From Acetobacter sp. UBA5411 (lineage in GTDB: Bacteria; Pseudomonadota; Alphaproteobacteria; Acetobacterales; Acetobacteraceae), in NCBI RefSeq assembly GCF_002409645.1, contig NZ_DHNR01000019.1, forward strand, positions 242,429-306,428: DNA of 64,000 nucleotides. The letters are read 5' to 3'. The notes under the pieces were generated by a model. That model was given only the letters and a program-made list of their open reading frames with translations, did not search any database and had not been told where the DNA came from. Position numbers and translations under genes: made by a program. Of the stretch, positions 27,307-36,254 are shown in pieces; within the stretch, counting starts at the first letter, position 1; every line of letters starts with the position of its first letter.

Positions 27307-28811
27307 GATGCCAGCACCCATGTGTCCTTGGAGCCACCGCCCTGGGACGAATTGACGACGAGTGAGCCACGTTTCAGCGCTACGCGGGAGAGACCGCCCG
27401 GAAGCACCCATGTGTCCTTGCCGGTAACAGCGAAAGGACGCAGGTCGACATGGCGATTTTCGAGGCCGGTTTCACAAAGTGTCGGGCACACGGAAAGCTG
27501 CACGACCGGCTGACTGATGTAGTTGGCTGGATCATCCTTCAGCTTGCAGCTGAAATCGGCGAGTTCCTCTTTCGTGGCATGTGGCCCGATCAGAAGGCCG
27601 TAGCCGCCTGATTCACCAACGGGTTTGACAACCAACTTGTCGAGATTTGCCAACGTGTAGGCCAGTCCTTCCGGTTCGGCGCAGATATGCGTTTCCACGT
27701 TGGAAAGGATCGGTTCTTCGGAAAGATAATACTGAATGATTCTCGGCATGTAGGCGTAGACGGCCTTGTCATCCGCCACGCCGGTTCCGATCGCGTTGGC
27801 GATGGTCACATTCCCCTTGCGATAGGCCTGCACCAGTCCGGGCACACCCAGCATGCTTGAGGGATCAAAGGCTTCCGGATCAAGAAAGTCGTCGTTGAGG
27901 CGGCGGTAGATGGAATGGACCGGACGCAGGCCCGCTGTCGTGCGCATATAGACGCGGTCGTTTTCAGTGACGAGGTCGCGTCCTTCCACGAGCGGAACAC
28001 CCATCTCGCGAGCGAGGAAAACATGTTCGAAATAGGCAGAGTTGTAGATACCCGGCGACAGCAGGACGACCTGAGGATTGTCCACACCTTCAGGGGCAAC
28101 TTCCGAAAGGGCATTCTGTAGGCGCATGCCATACTCGTCCACGGGCATGAGATCGATGCCTGACGCGATATCCGGCATGACACGCAGCGTCGTATGGCGG
28201 TTCTCGATCACATACGAGACGCCGGAAGGTGTCCGTCCGTTATCTTCCAGAACGAGAAAGCGCCCCGTCTCGTCACGCACAAGGTCGGTGCCGTCGATGT
28301 GAATATAAGTGCCGCCGGGAACGTCCAGCCCCATCATGGCGGGACAGAAATTGGAATTTCCGACGACCAGTTCACGGGGGATGATGCCATCTTTGAGCAC
28401 GTTCTGATCGTGATAGATGTCCCACAGAAACATGTTCAGGGCTTTGACCCGCTGCTTTACGCCGGCTTCCACATGCCGCCATTCGGGTTGGGTCAGGATA
28501 CGCGGCACAAGATCAAATGGAAGGATGCGGTCAATGGCGTTCTTGTCCGAATATACCGTAAAAGTAATGCCGAGGTTGTAGAGTTCCTGTTCGGCCTGTG
28601 CCGCACGGGTGCGAAGGTCATCCAGAGGAAGGGCGTTCAACCTTTGCCGAAGCAAATCAATCCGGGGGTCGAGCGGAGCTCCGGTATTGGTGAGTTCACA
28701 GAAAAAATGGCCGTTTTGATAAGTGGAGAACAGGCCTTCAGACGGTGTGCTTGCGGAGAATCCGCTGGCAGTCGGGGAAGGTCCGGTCTGTTTGTGCGTA
28801 GAGTTGCCCAT
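27303..28811 (-). CDS. Circularly permuted ATP-grasp protein
   Basis: 502 aa. Family block YDQNVLKDGIIPRELVVGNSN-like (segment around residues 125-150), VLEDNGRTPSGVSYVIENR (about 195-213), ANAIGTGVADDKAVYAYMP and VKPVGESGGYGLLIG (ATP/metal loop) are all present. Such proteins are predicted to form amide bonds with ATP, glutathionylspermidine-synthase style, in partnership with alpha-E and transglutaminase proteins. Translation is coupled to the alpha-E gene by ATGA. The matching transglutaminase is 26 kb away at 64-987. Product and substrate unknown. Confidence 0.9.
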   Translation of the reverse strand: MGNSTHKQTGPSPTASGFSASTPSEGLFSTYQNGHFFCELTNTGAPLDPRIDLLRQRLNALPLDDLRTRAAQAEQELYNLGITFTVYSDKNAIDRILPFDLVPRILTQPEWRHVEAGVKQRVKALNMFLWDIYHDQNVLKDGIIPRELVVGNSNFCPAMMGLDVPGGTYIHIDGTDLVRDETGRFLVLEDNGRTPSGVSYVIENRHTTLRVMPDIASGIDLMPVDEYGMRLQNALSEVAPEGVDNPQVVLLSPGIYNSAYFEHVFLAREMGVPLVEGRDLVTENDRVYMRTTAGLRPVHSIYRRLNDDFLDPEAFDPSSMLGVPGLVQAYRKGNVTIANAIGTGVADDKAVYAYMPRIIQYYLSEEPILSNVETHICAEPEGLAYTLANLDKLVVKPVGESGGYGLLIGPHATKEELADFSCKLKDDPANYISQPVVQLSVCPTLCETGLENRHVDLRPFAVTGKDTWVLPGGLSRVALKRGSLVVNSSQGGGSKDTWVLAS

Positions 28812-29017
28812 TCGTGCTCCTGACCGCTTTTCTCCTGGAAAACGTAGGCCGCCCGGAGAAGTTCGTTACAGAAGAGCAAGAAAATTTCGTGTAGCCAAGC
28901 CTAAAATGAATCTTGGGCATTTGTTTTGCGTATATGACTTTAACTGGTTGTTAGTAATGGTGAGGCACCCTGCGGACAGACGCAAACGCCGGAAAAGCCG
29001 GCTGATGGAGGTCTGTC

Positions 29018-29860
29018 ATGTCAGTTATCACCGGTCTGTCACCTGTCGCCCTGTATGAGCATGATCTCAAGGACGAGGCAAAATCAGCTTCCGATTACGC
29101 CAAGACAGATGCGACGGTGACAAACTATACATCATCCTTTGAGGAAGACGCCGTAACAATCACCTCTGCTTCAGCCTTGATGAAAAACTACAAGGCGCTT
29201 TCCGTTGTCCTCGGTGCCTATGGTCTCGGGTCGATTCAGAATTCCACCGCGCTGGTAAAAGATCTTCTGACGCAGGATCCGACGGACTCCAAGTCCGTGT
29301 CGGCCAAATCAGGTAATGCAGCGTGGACTGCGTTCGCAAAAGCTTTTTCTGCATTCAATACAAGCGGTTCTTCTGCTTCGACGACATCACCTTTCGCTGA
29401 CCAGTCGACTGTTGATTCGATCGTCACGAAATACGAAGAGAAATCTTACGAAACCGCACTTGAAGCGCAGCAGAGCACGTCCGGTGTTGGTAATGCTCTC
29501 TATTTCACGAGAACAATGACGACAGGCATGACTGTCGATCAGATCATGTCTGATTCCACACTTCTAAAAGTTGTTGAAACTGTCAGCGGATATAATCCAA
29601 CACAGTTTGGTGTTCTCGATTATGACGAACAGAAGCGTCTGATTGAGAAAACATACAAGGCATCGGACTTTTCATCTGAAGCGAATATTCAGAAGTACGC
29701 AGAGCGTTATCTAGCCATCCTTCAGTTTAATCCTCAGACGGTCACCAAGCCAACTACAATGCTGTCACTTTATGGTTCGGATGGATCAACTGACCCAACC
29801 CTTAGTCTGTTCGGAATAACCTCAAGCGGTACCTCGCTGGTTTCCTCATTGTTCGGTTAA
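29018..29860 (+). CDS. DUF1217 family protein
   Basis: 280 aa, Ser/Thr-rich (several runs such as SSASTTSP) and Ala-rich, with the family's pattern SALMKNYKALSVVLGAYGL, DQIMSDSTLLKVVETVSGY and YAERYLAILQFNPQ. A GGAGG ribosome-binding site precedes the ATG. DUF1217 proteins usually sit in flagellar gene clusters of alphaproteobacteria, but no flagellar gene is near. There is no signal peptide. It may be a leftover or a distant member of a flagellar regulon. Function unknown. Confidence 0.8.
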   Translation: MSVITGLSPVALYEHDLKDEAKSASDYAKTDATVTNYTSSFEEDAVTITSASALMKNYKALSVVLGAYGLGSIQNSTALVKDLLTQDPTDSKSVSAKSGNAAWTAFAKAFSAFNTSGSSASTTSPFADQSTVDSIVTKYEEKSYETALEAQQSTSGVGNALYFTRTMTTGMTVDQIMSDSTLLKVVETVSGYNPTQFGVLDYDEQKRLIEKTYKASDFSSEANIQKYAERYLAILQFNPQTVTKPTTMLSLYGSDGSTDPTLSLFGITSSGTSLVSSLFG

Positions 29861-29908
29861 GAACCCCAAGGCTTCCGTTCGCCAGAAGCGGTAGAACGTG
29901 TGCTTGGT

Positions 29909-30694
29909 TCATGAGATGTCGTTTAGAAAATCCTGAATGGCGGAAAGTGTTTCTTCAGGCACTTCTTCCGGAAGAAAATGCTCGCCCGGGAGCGCATGGC
30001 CAATCACTTTGCCGGTCGAAACTTCCTGCCAGGGCAGAACCGGATCATACCATCCTCCCATGCGTCCTTTTTTACCCCAGAGAACAAGAATTGGGCAGAG
30101 GAGCTCGGGACGTGCCGCAGGCCATGAAAAGGGCGTGCTGTTTCGCCATACTGACGCAGAGAGGTAGTCTTTTACTGCCTCTGGAGAAAAGAAACTGTCC
30201 TCTGCAATAGGATCATCGAGCCATTCAGCAGGTATCTGAACGGCATTGGCTTCCGGTTTCGGGTGACGTTGGCCAAACCAGCAACTTTCATAGTGTGTCA
30301 GGGAAAAAGCCATATCATCCCGTCCGGTGTGATCCGGGCCGGGCAGGGCTTCAAGCAGAACCAGCGCTTTCGCCCGAGATGGTTCCTGCCCAGCCACTTC
30401 GCACGCAACCCGCGCGCCATAGTCCTGCCCTGCCAGAATAAGGCTTTCATGGCCAAGGCTATCCGCCAGACCAAGCAGATCATTAGCCTGCTGGGCGAGA
30501 GAACGCTCAGGATGCAGATCCGGGCACAGCACTGTGTAATGGGCTGCAAGGGCTGGAGCCACCTTATGCCACATGGCGTGCGTTTCTGGCCGACCATGCA
30601 GAAGCATGAGGAGAGTGCCACTGCCACCAAGACAAAAGCGGTAAGGAACGCCGTTCACCGTCTTGGTTGTGAGAGCAAAACCGTCGAACAGCAT
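29909..30694 (-). CDS. Alpha/beta-hydrolase, haloacetate-dehalogenase-like
   Basis: 261 aa. Oxyanion motif LLHGRPETHAMWHKVAPAL, nucleophile elbow GQDYGARVA with Asp (not Ser) as nucleophile, and the catalytic His in PGEHFLPEE. An Asp nucleophile with a following Arg is the haloalkane/haloacetate dehalogenase and epoxide hydrolase pattern. In fluoroacetate dehalogenase the elbow is DRGGR with two Arg residues that hold the carboxylate; here the first is Tyr, so that activity may be altered. The cap domain is about residues 120-190. Substrate unknown. Confidence 0.78.
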   Translation of the reverse strand: MLFDGFALTTKTVNGVPYRFCLGGSGTLLMLLHGRPETHAMWHKVAPALAAHYTVLCPDLHPERSLAQQANDLLGLADSLGHESLILAGQDYGARVACEVAGQEPSRAKALVLLEALPGPDHTGRDDMAFSLTHYESCWFGQRHPKPEANAVQIPAEWLDDPIAEDSFFSPEAVKDYLSASVWRNSTPFSWPAARPELLCPILVLWGKKGRMGGWYDPVLPWQEVSTGKVIGHALPGEHFLPEEVPEETLSAIQDFLNDIS

Positions 30695-30836
30695 GATTGG
30701 CCTCGCTCCAGATTGTGGAAATCAGTTCTTTACAGGTATCAGATTGGCCTGCTTGGTTTTCATCAACTCAGTTCTGTATGAAAGCGTAGTGATCTCCTAA
30801 GTTTCCTGACAGCACATTTCTTGAGAAAGCCTTTTT

Positions 30837-32315
30837 ATGATGGATGATACCGACCCGTTTCTTTCTCTTGACCCGCAGGGCGCAGACTGGGACAGGCTCC
30901 GGGCCACAGGCCATCATATGCTCGATATGATGTTCGATAATCTGCGGGATATCAGGGAACAGCCCGTCTGGCAGCCTTTGCCCGATGATATACGGACCGA
31001 TTTTCGTCACGCCCCGATTCCTGAACATGGGATGGATGCTACGGCATTTGGGGAAGCGTTCAGGGAAACGGTCCTTCCTTACAGCGTAGGGAACCGTCAT
31101 CCGGGCTTCATGGGGTGGGTGCATGGCGGCGGAACGCCGGTCGGTATGCTGGCGGAGATGCTGGCTGCGGGCCTCAACGCCAATCTGGGAGGCAGGGATC
31201 ATGCACCTGTAGAAGTCGAGCGCATGGTCATTCGCTGGGCTGCGACCCTGATGGGCTTTCCGGAAACGGCTTCAGGTCTGTTTGTCACGGGCTCTTCAAT
31301 GGCGAATTTTATTGCCGTTATCGTCGCCAGTCGCGCAGCAAAAGATGGCCTGTCCTTGAGGAAAAACGGTGTCGGAGGCCGATCTCTCGTGGGATATGCC
31401 GCATGCAGCGCTCATGGATGCGTCAGTCGGGCATTCGATCTTGCCGGCCTTGGTTCCGATGCGCTCCGGCTGGTGCCCCTAGATGACACATTCCGCATGG
31501 ATACCATGTCTCTGAAGGCCATGATCGCCGCAGACAGGGAAGCGGGTTTTGAGCCATTCCTTGTGGTCGGAACGGCGGGAACCGTCGATGTGGGCGCTAT
31601 CGATCCCCTGGATACGATTGCCGCAATCTCAGCCGACGAAGGGCTCTGGTTCCATGTGGATGGTGCTTTCGGCGCGATGGCGATGCTCTCTCAGCAGTTC
31701 AAGGAGGCGTTGTCAGGTCTTGAAAAAGCCGACAGTCTTGCGTTCGATTTCCACAAATGGGCGCAGGTGCCGTATGATGCGGGCTGCGCGATCGTGCGGG
31801 ATCCCACAAAACATGCTGCGGCTTTTGCACAGACCCTGTCCTACCTCTCTCGGGAAGATCGGGGACTGGCTGCGGGCGCGCCATGGTTCTGCGATCTCGG
31901 TCCGGATCTGTCACGGGGATTCAGGGCGCTGAAAGTCTGGGCGACCCTGTCTGTCTACGGCACGCAGCGGCTTGGCCAGATGGTGGATCATTGCTGCGCT
32001 GTGGCCTGTCATCTTGCGGAGCGCGTTGGTTCCGAGCCGAAGCTCGAACTCATGGCGCCTGTAACGCTGGATATCGTCTGCTTCCGGCTTCGTGATCCTG
32101 CCCTGACGGAAGAGCAACTCGACCACCTGAATGGTGAGGTCGTGAAGGATGTTCAGGAGTCTGGATTGGCGGCTCCTTCGACGACACGCATCAATGGGCA
32201 TCTGGTGATCCGGGCTGCCATCGTCAATCACAGAACAATGGCAGCGGATGTGGACCGGATGGTGGATGCCGTTCTTAGCTTTGCTGCAAAGCGTCGCTCA
32301 GGCCTGCCTGCCTGA
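30837..32315 (+). CDS. PLP-dependent group II amino acid decarboxylase
   Basis: 492 aa, fold type I. The order of motifs matches aromatic-L-amino-acid/glutamate-type decarboxylases: PVEVERMVIRWAATLMGFP, SGLFVTGSSMANF (phosphate-binding), WFHVDGAFGAMA (cofactor Asp) and SLAFDFHKWAQVPYDAGC with the PLP lysine. Removes CO2 from an amino acid (tyrosine, tryptophan, DOPA or similar) to an amine; the exact substrate cannot be told. It starts 142 nt from the divergent hydrolase gene, and its 3' end overlaps the cobT 3' end by 18 nt on the opposite strand. Confidence 0.85.
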   Translation: MMDDTDPFLSLDPQGADWDRLRATGHHMLDMMFDNLRDIREQPVWQPLPDDIRTDFRHAPIPEHGMDATAFGEAFRETVLPYSVGNRHPGFMGWVHGGGTPVGMLAEMLAAGLNANLGGRDHAPVEVERMVIRWAATLMGFPETASGLFVTGSSMANFIAVIVASRAAKDGLSLRKNGVGGRSLVGYAACSAHGCVSRAFDLAGLGSDALRLVPLDDTFRMDTMSLKAMIAADREAGFEPFLVVGTAGTVDVGAIDPLDTIAAISADEGLWFHVDGAFGAMAMLSQQFKEALSGLEKADSLAFDFHKWAQVPYDAGCAIVRDPTKHAAAFAQTLSYLSREDRGLAAGAPWFCDLGPDLSRGFRALKVWATLSVYGTQRLGQMVDHCCAVACHLAERVGSEPKLELMAPVTLDIVCFRLRDPALTEEQLDHLNGEVVKDVQESGLAAPSTTRINGHLVIRAAIVNHRTMAADVDRMVDAVLSFAAKRRSGLPA

Positions 32316-32321
32316 GCGACG
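32292..32321. terminator. Bidirectional stem-loop at the decarboxylase/cobT junction
   Basis: Perfect 12-bp GC-rich stem (CGTCGCTCAGGC / GCCTGAGCGACG) spanning both overlapping stop codons. A second small palindrome (GCTTTGC T GCAAAGC, 32278-32292) abuts it. No T-run on either strand. Confidence 0.55.
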
Positions 32322-34202
32322 TGTACCCTCATCGAAGAGTTCGGACAGCTTCTTCATCATTGTACCGCCGAGCTCTTCGGCGTCCGTGATGGTCACGGCG
32401 CGTCGGTAATAGCGCGTTACGTCATGCCCGATGCCGATGGCGACCAGTTCGATCTCACTACGGCTTTCAATCGCCGTGATGACTTCCCGAAGATGATCTT
32501 CGAGATACGAACTCGGATTGGCCGACAGAGTGCTGTCATCCACGGGAGCGCCGTCTGAAATCACCATCAGGATGCGGCGCTGCTCCGGACGGTTACGCAG
32601 CCTACGGGACGCCCAGAGAAGCGCTTCACCGTCGATGTTTTCCTTGAGCAGACCTTCACGGAGCATCAGTCCGAGGTTGCGACGAGCCCGACGCAATGGA
32701 GTATCCGCCGCCTTGTAGATGATGTGGCGCAGGTCATTCAGGCGTCCGGGATTTTTCGGTTTGCCATCGGCTGCCCATTTCTCACGGCTCTGGCCACCTT
32801 TCCACGCACGCGTGGTGAAGCCGAGAATCTCCACCTTCACACCACAACGCTCAAGAGTGCGGGCGAGGATATCGCCACACATGGCTGCCACGGAAATCGG
32901 CCGCCCGCGCATGGAGCCGGAATTGTCGATCAGAAGTGTAACGGCGGTATCACGGAATTCCGTCTCACTTTCCTGCTTGTAAGACAGGGAAAGGGTCGGG
33001 TTGACGACGATCCGCGAGAGACGCCCGGCATCAAGGATGCCTTCTTCGAGATCGAAGTTCCATGAACGGGTCTGCTGCGCGAGCAACTTACGCTGGAGGC
33101 GGTTGGCCAGTCGTGAAATGACGCCGGTCAGTGACGCCAGCTGAATGTCCAGTTGCTGGCGCAGACGTGTCAGTTCGTCTTCATCGCACAGATCTTCTGC
33201 GGCGACTTCTTCATCAAACTGGGTGGTATAGGCGTGATAACCGGCAGCCGTGTCACCGGGGGCAGTCTGTCGCCCCTCATTGGGGCCGGAAGGCTCACCC
33301 GTTCCGTCGGTATCACCAGATTCTGCATCCGCGGCTTCATCCGGATCGCCGGTTTCACCGCTTCCATCCATTAACTGAGGTTCGGCTGCCGCCTGTTCCT
33401 CTTCCATTTCATCGGCTGAAGGCTGCTCTTCCGGTGAGGCAGGCGGCTCGTCCGCGCCGTCTTCATCCTCTCCGGTCGCATCATCTTCTCCGTCTTCATC
33501 GTTTTCGGGCTGCTCGTTATCGAGTTCGACAAGAGAGCAGGCGGCCATCAGCTTTTGTGACGCTTTGGAATAGGCGACCTGATCATCCTGAGCGGCATTG
33601 AGGGCCTCAAGAGCCTTCAGGGCATCAGGAGACAGCGTGCGGCTCCAGTCATCGAGAAGAGGACGGACACTTTCCGGAACCGGTCGTCCACTGAGTTTTG
33701 CGCGGGCAAGTAGCCCAAGCGCAAAAGCGGTGGGAAGCTGTTCCTTGCTGGACATGTGGGGCACGCCGAGCGCGCGGCATTCCTCTTCCAGCTTCTGGTC
33801 CAGATTGGCGGCCACGCCCAGCATGTAGCGTGAGCCAACAGACTCGATGCGGGCCTGCTCAAGCGCGTCATAGGCGGCGCGTGCAGCACCGTCATCCGGC
33901 TGATGGGAGCGATGAAAATCGGCATCGTGATGTCTGAGTTTCAGCGCTTCAGCATCGGCAGCGCCACGAATGCGGGTGGCTTCCTCAACCGTCGCATGAC
34001 GCGAAGGTTGGGGCAGGCGGATCGGTCCATCCTGATCCAGAGGCCCCGGCGGCATGTTGCCGGAATGGAAGGTGACATTGGTGTCAGGCCGTCCACCCAT
34101 GGCGCGGATAGCCCCGATCGTCGCACGCCGGAACGCTTCGGCCTTGTCGGCCGCTTCAGTCGCGGTGGAAGGTTTTTGCGAAGAACGGGGGCTTTCCGCC
34201 AT
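32298..34202 (-). CDS. cobT: Aerobic cobaltochelatase subunit CobT
   Basis: 634 aa. Partner of CobS and CobN in ATP-driven insertion of cobalt into hydrogenobyrinate a,c-diamide during aerobic vitamin B12 synthesis. The middle (about residues 220-330) is a long acidic Glu/Asp/Gly linker typical of CobT and magnesium-chelatase D subunits. The C-terminal von Willebrand A domain holds a MIDAS motif DNSGSMRGRP and GHDVTRYYRR. Nineteen nt downstream of cobS. No cobN is in the window. Confidence 0.95.
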   Translation of the reverse strand: MAESPRSSQKPSTATEAADKAEAFRRATIGAIRAMGGRPDTNVTFHSGNMPPGPLDQDGPIRLPQPSRHATVEEATRIRGAADAEALKLRHHDADFHRSHQPDDGAARAAYDALEQARIESVGSRYMLGVAANLDQKLEEECRALGVPHMSSKEQLPTAFALGLLARAKLSGRPVPESVRPLLDDWSRTLSPDALKALEALNAAQDDQVAYSKASQKLMAACSLVELDNEQPENDEDGEDDATGEDEDGADEPPASPEEQPSADEMEEEQAAAEPQLMDGSGETGDPDEAADAESGDTDGTGEPSGPNEGRQTAPGDTAAGYHAYTTQFDEEVAAEDLCDEDELTRLRQQLDIQLASLTGVISRLANRLQRKLLAQQTRSWNFDLEEGILDAGRLSRIVVNPTLSLSYKQESETEFRDTAVTLLIDNSGSMRGRPISVAAMCGDILARTLERCGVKVEILGFTTRAWKGGQSREKWAADGKPKNPGRLNDLRHIIYKAADTPLRRARRNLGLMLREGLLKENIDGEALLWASRRLRNRPEQRRILMVISDGAPVDDSTLSANPSSYLEDHLREVITAIESRSEIELVAIGIGHDVTRYYRRAVTITDAEELGGTMMKKLSELFDEGTRRSGRQA

Positions 34203-34221
34203 GTTCAGTCTTTCCTGTCAG

Positions 34222-35214
34222 TCAGTTCTTGCGCTTGCCCATGGGGTCGGCGTTGAAGCAGCGCTGGTAGTATTCAGCCACCATGCTGCGTTCGGCTTCA
34301 TCACACTTGTTCAGGAATGTCACCCGGAAGGCGAAGGCCAGATCACCGAAAATCCGCAGATTTTCAGCCCAGGCGATGACCGTGCGTGGCGACATGACAG
34401 TGGAGATGTCACCAGCCATGAAGCCGGACCGTGTCAGACCGGCGAGGGCGACCATGTTGTCGATGGTCTGGCGCATCTTCTTGTCATCGGCGGCGATGCC
34501 CAGCTTGGACATGACAATTGCCACTTCCTGCTCGTGCGGCAGGTAGTTCAGGGAGGTGACGATGTTCCAGCGGTCCATCTGTCCCTGATTGATCTGCTGT
34601 GTGCCGTGATACAGGCCGGTCGTGTCGCCAAGTCCCACAGTGTTGGCGGTAGCGAACAGACGGAAGAACGGATTGGGACGGATGACGCGGTTCTGGTCGA
34701 GCAGGGTCAGGTTGCCGTCCACTTCCAGCACGCGCTGGATGACAAACATCACGTCTGGACGGCCTGCGTCGTATTCGTCGAACACGAGGGCGCAGGGGTG
34801 CTGGAGACACCACGGCAGCAGACCTTCACGGAATTCGGTCACCTGCTGACCGTCTTTCAGAACGATCGCATCCTTGCCGATCAGGTCGATACGCGAAACA
34901 TGACTGTCGAGGTTGATGCGGACGCACGGCCAGTTCAGACGGGCGGCGATCTGTTCGACGTGTGAGGATTTACCGGTGCCGTGGAAGCCCTGCACCATCA
35001 CGCGGCGGTTGAACGCGAATCCCGCCAGAATCGCGAGCGTCGTGTCGTGATCGAACCGGTAGCTGGTGTCGATTTCGGGCACATGCTCGGTGCGGATCGA
35101 GAAGGCGGGAACCTTGATGTCGCTGTCAATTCCGAAAACCTCACGCGCCGAGACCTCAAGGTCAGGAACCGAGATCGCAGATGTTGGTATCAGGTCAGCA
35201 GACTCAGCGTTCAT
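34222..35214 (-). CDS. cobS: Aerobic cobaltochelatase subunit CobS
   Basis: 330 aa AAA+ ATPase of the cobaltochelatase complex. Walker A is GFHGTGKSSHVEQIAARL (about residues 78-95), Walker B is CALVFDEYDAGRPD, sensor 1 is RLFATANTVGLGD. Length equals the family norm. First of the cobS-cobT pair and 41 nt after the J-domain gene, so the three are likely one operon. Confidence 0.96.
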   Translation of the reverse strand: MNAESADLIPTSAISVPDLEVSAREVFGIDSDIKVPAFSIRTEHVPEIDTSYRFDHDTTLAILAGFAFNRRVMVQGFHGTGKSSHVEQIAARLNWPCVRINLDSHVSRIDLIGKDAIVLKDGQQVTEFREGLLPWCLQHPCALVFDEYDAGRPDVMFVIQRVLEVDGNLTLLDQNRVIRPNPFFRLFATANTVGLGDTTGLYHGTQQINQGQMDRWNIVTSLNYLPHEQEVAIVMSKLGIAADDKKMRQTIDNMVALAGLTRSGFMAGDISTVMSPRTVIAWAENLRIFGDLAFAFRVTFLNKCDEAERSMVAEYYQRCFNADPMGKRKN

Positions 35215-35255
35215 GATGCATCCGTTCGTTAATGTTCAGAGTGACCCTGCCACGA

Positions 35256-35861
35256 TCAGGCAGATTTTTCGAGGTCACTCTCAATGTTGGAGGTGAAATG
35301 CGTGCGAAGGGTTGAATAGGCCACGTTGATGACTTTCAGACGCTCTTCGGCATGTGGATCACCATGATTGGTGTCCGGATGGTGTTTCTTGGCAAGAGCC
35401 TTGTAGCGGGACTTGACCTCGTCGAGAGAGACCGGCCAGCGCAGCCCCATTGTGGCGAGTGGTTCACGCAGGGGTTCCGGCGTTTTCGGCTCGCGGGACT
35501 GACGGTGGCGACGGGCGCGATCGGCGCGGGAGGCGTTGAGGATATCGAGGGGGTCAAGCACATCCTCCTCGTTGAATCCTTTCTGACCGATATGCCCGAT
35601 TTTCCAAGAGGGGCGATCCCATGACATATCAGCGCGCAGATGGGCCTCAATCTGCGCCGAACTCATGCCTTTGTAATAGTCCCACCGTGCATTGTACTCG
35701 CGAACGTGCTCAAGGCAGAACCAGAAATATTCGTTCAGACTATCGCGGGACCGAGGCGCACGATAGCCGGCCTCCCGCTCGCAGCCGGGGGCGTCGCAAC
35801 ATTGCCTCGGGGCATCCGGATCGGGATCAAATGCCCGATGACGTGTGTTTCGTCTGCTCAT
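35256..35861 (-). CDS. J-domain protein with N-terminal cysteine-rich module
   Basis: 201 aa from MSRRNTRHRAF at 35861; the frame opens further but that part lacks family features. The N-terminal part has a Cys/His set (QCCDAPGC then FCLEHVREYN) likely to bind zinc. The C-terminal J domain (about residues 135-195) has the HPD triad in AKKHHPDTNHGDP, so it can stimulate DnaK. It is the first gene before cobS, a linkage common in alphaproteobacteria that suggests a co-chaperone for cobaltochelatase assembly. Sixty nt separate it from divergent bolA. Confidence 0.86.
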   Translation of the reverse strand: MSRRNTRHRAFDPDPDAPRQCCDAPGCEREAGYRAPRSRDSLNEYFWFCLEHVREYNARWDYYKGMSSAQIEAHLRADMSWDRPSWKIGHIGQKGFNEEDVLDPLDILNASRADRARRHRQSREPKTPEPLREPLATMGLRWPVSLDEVKSRYKALAKKHHPDTNHGDPHAEERLKVINVAYSTLRTHFTSNIESDLEKSA

Positions 35862-35921
35862 GCAGCCTGTTATGTGTGCCACGACGGTCCGGATGCAAGA
35901 GGCTTGTTGACGGAGAGTGAC

Positions 35922-36254
35922 ATGCAGAAGGCGGAGATAAGATCGATGGCAGGTATTGCAACAGGTCCACGGGCTCAGCGCGTGGAGGCGCTTCTGCAGG
36001 AGAAGCTGCATCCGGTTCGTATGGAGATTATCGACGAGAGTGATCGCCATGCGCATCACATCGCACGTCCGCGTGGACCGCAGGAGGGAGCTTCAGAAAC
36101 TCATTTCCGCCTGACGGTGGTGAGTGACGCCTTTTCGGGGCTTTCGCGCGTTGCCCGGTCGCGTCTTGTTCACAAATATCTCGACCCGGAGTTTGCCGAC
36201 GGTCTGCATGCGCTGGCCTTGACGCTGAACACGCCAGCCGAGGTGGCGGCATGA
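35922..36254 (+). CDS. BolA-family protein
   Basis: 110 aa from ATG 35922 (GGAG seven nt upstream), or 102 aa from ATG 35946 with AAGGCGGAG about 12 nt upstream; I cannot decide. BolA fold with HFRLTVVSDAFSGLSRVARSRLVHKYL and the DNA-binding-like FADGLHALALTL end. The His in ETHFRL and the earlier Cys/His loop may take part in Fe-S binding with monothiol glutaredoxins. It overlaps the next gene's start by 4 nt (ATGA). Confidence 0.88.
   Translation: MQKAEIRSMAGIATGPRAQRVEALLQEKLHPVRMEIIDESDRHAHHIARPRGPQEGASETHFRLTVVSDAFSGLSRVARSRLVHKYLDPEFADGLHALALTLNTPAEVAA

Noticed and set aside
27303..27411. N-terminal extension of the alpha-E protein
   Set aside because: The extra 35 residues lie in the ATP-grasp gene; the ATGA overlap marks the real start.
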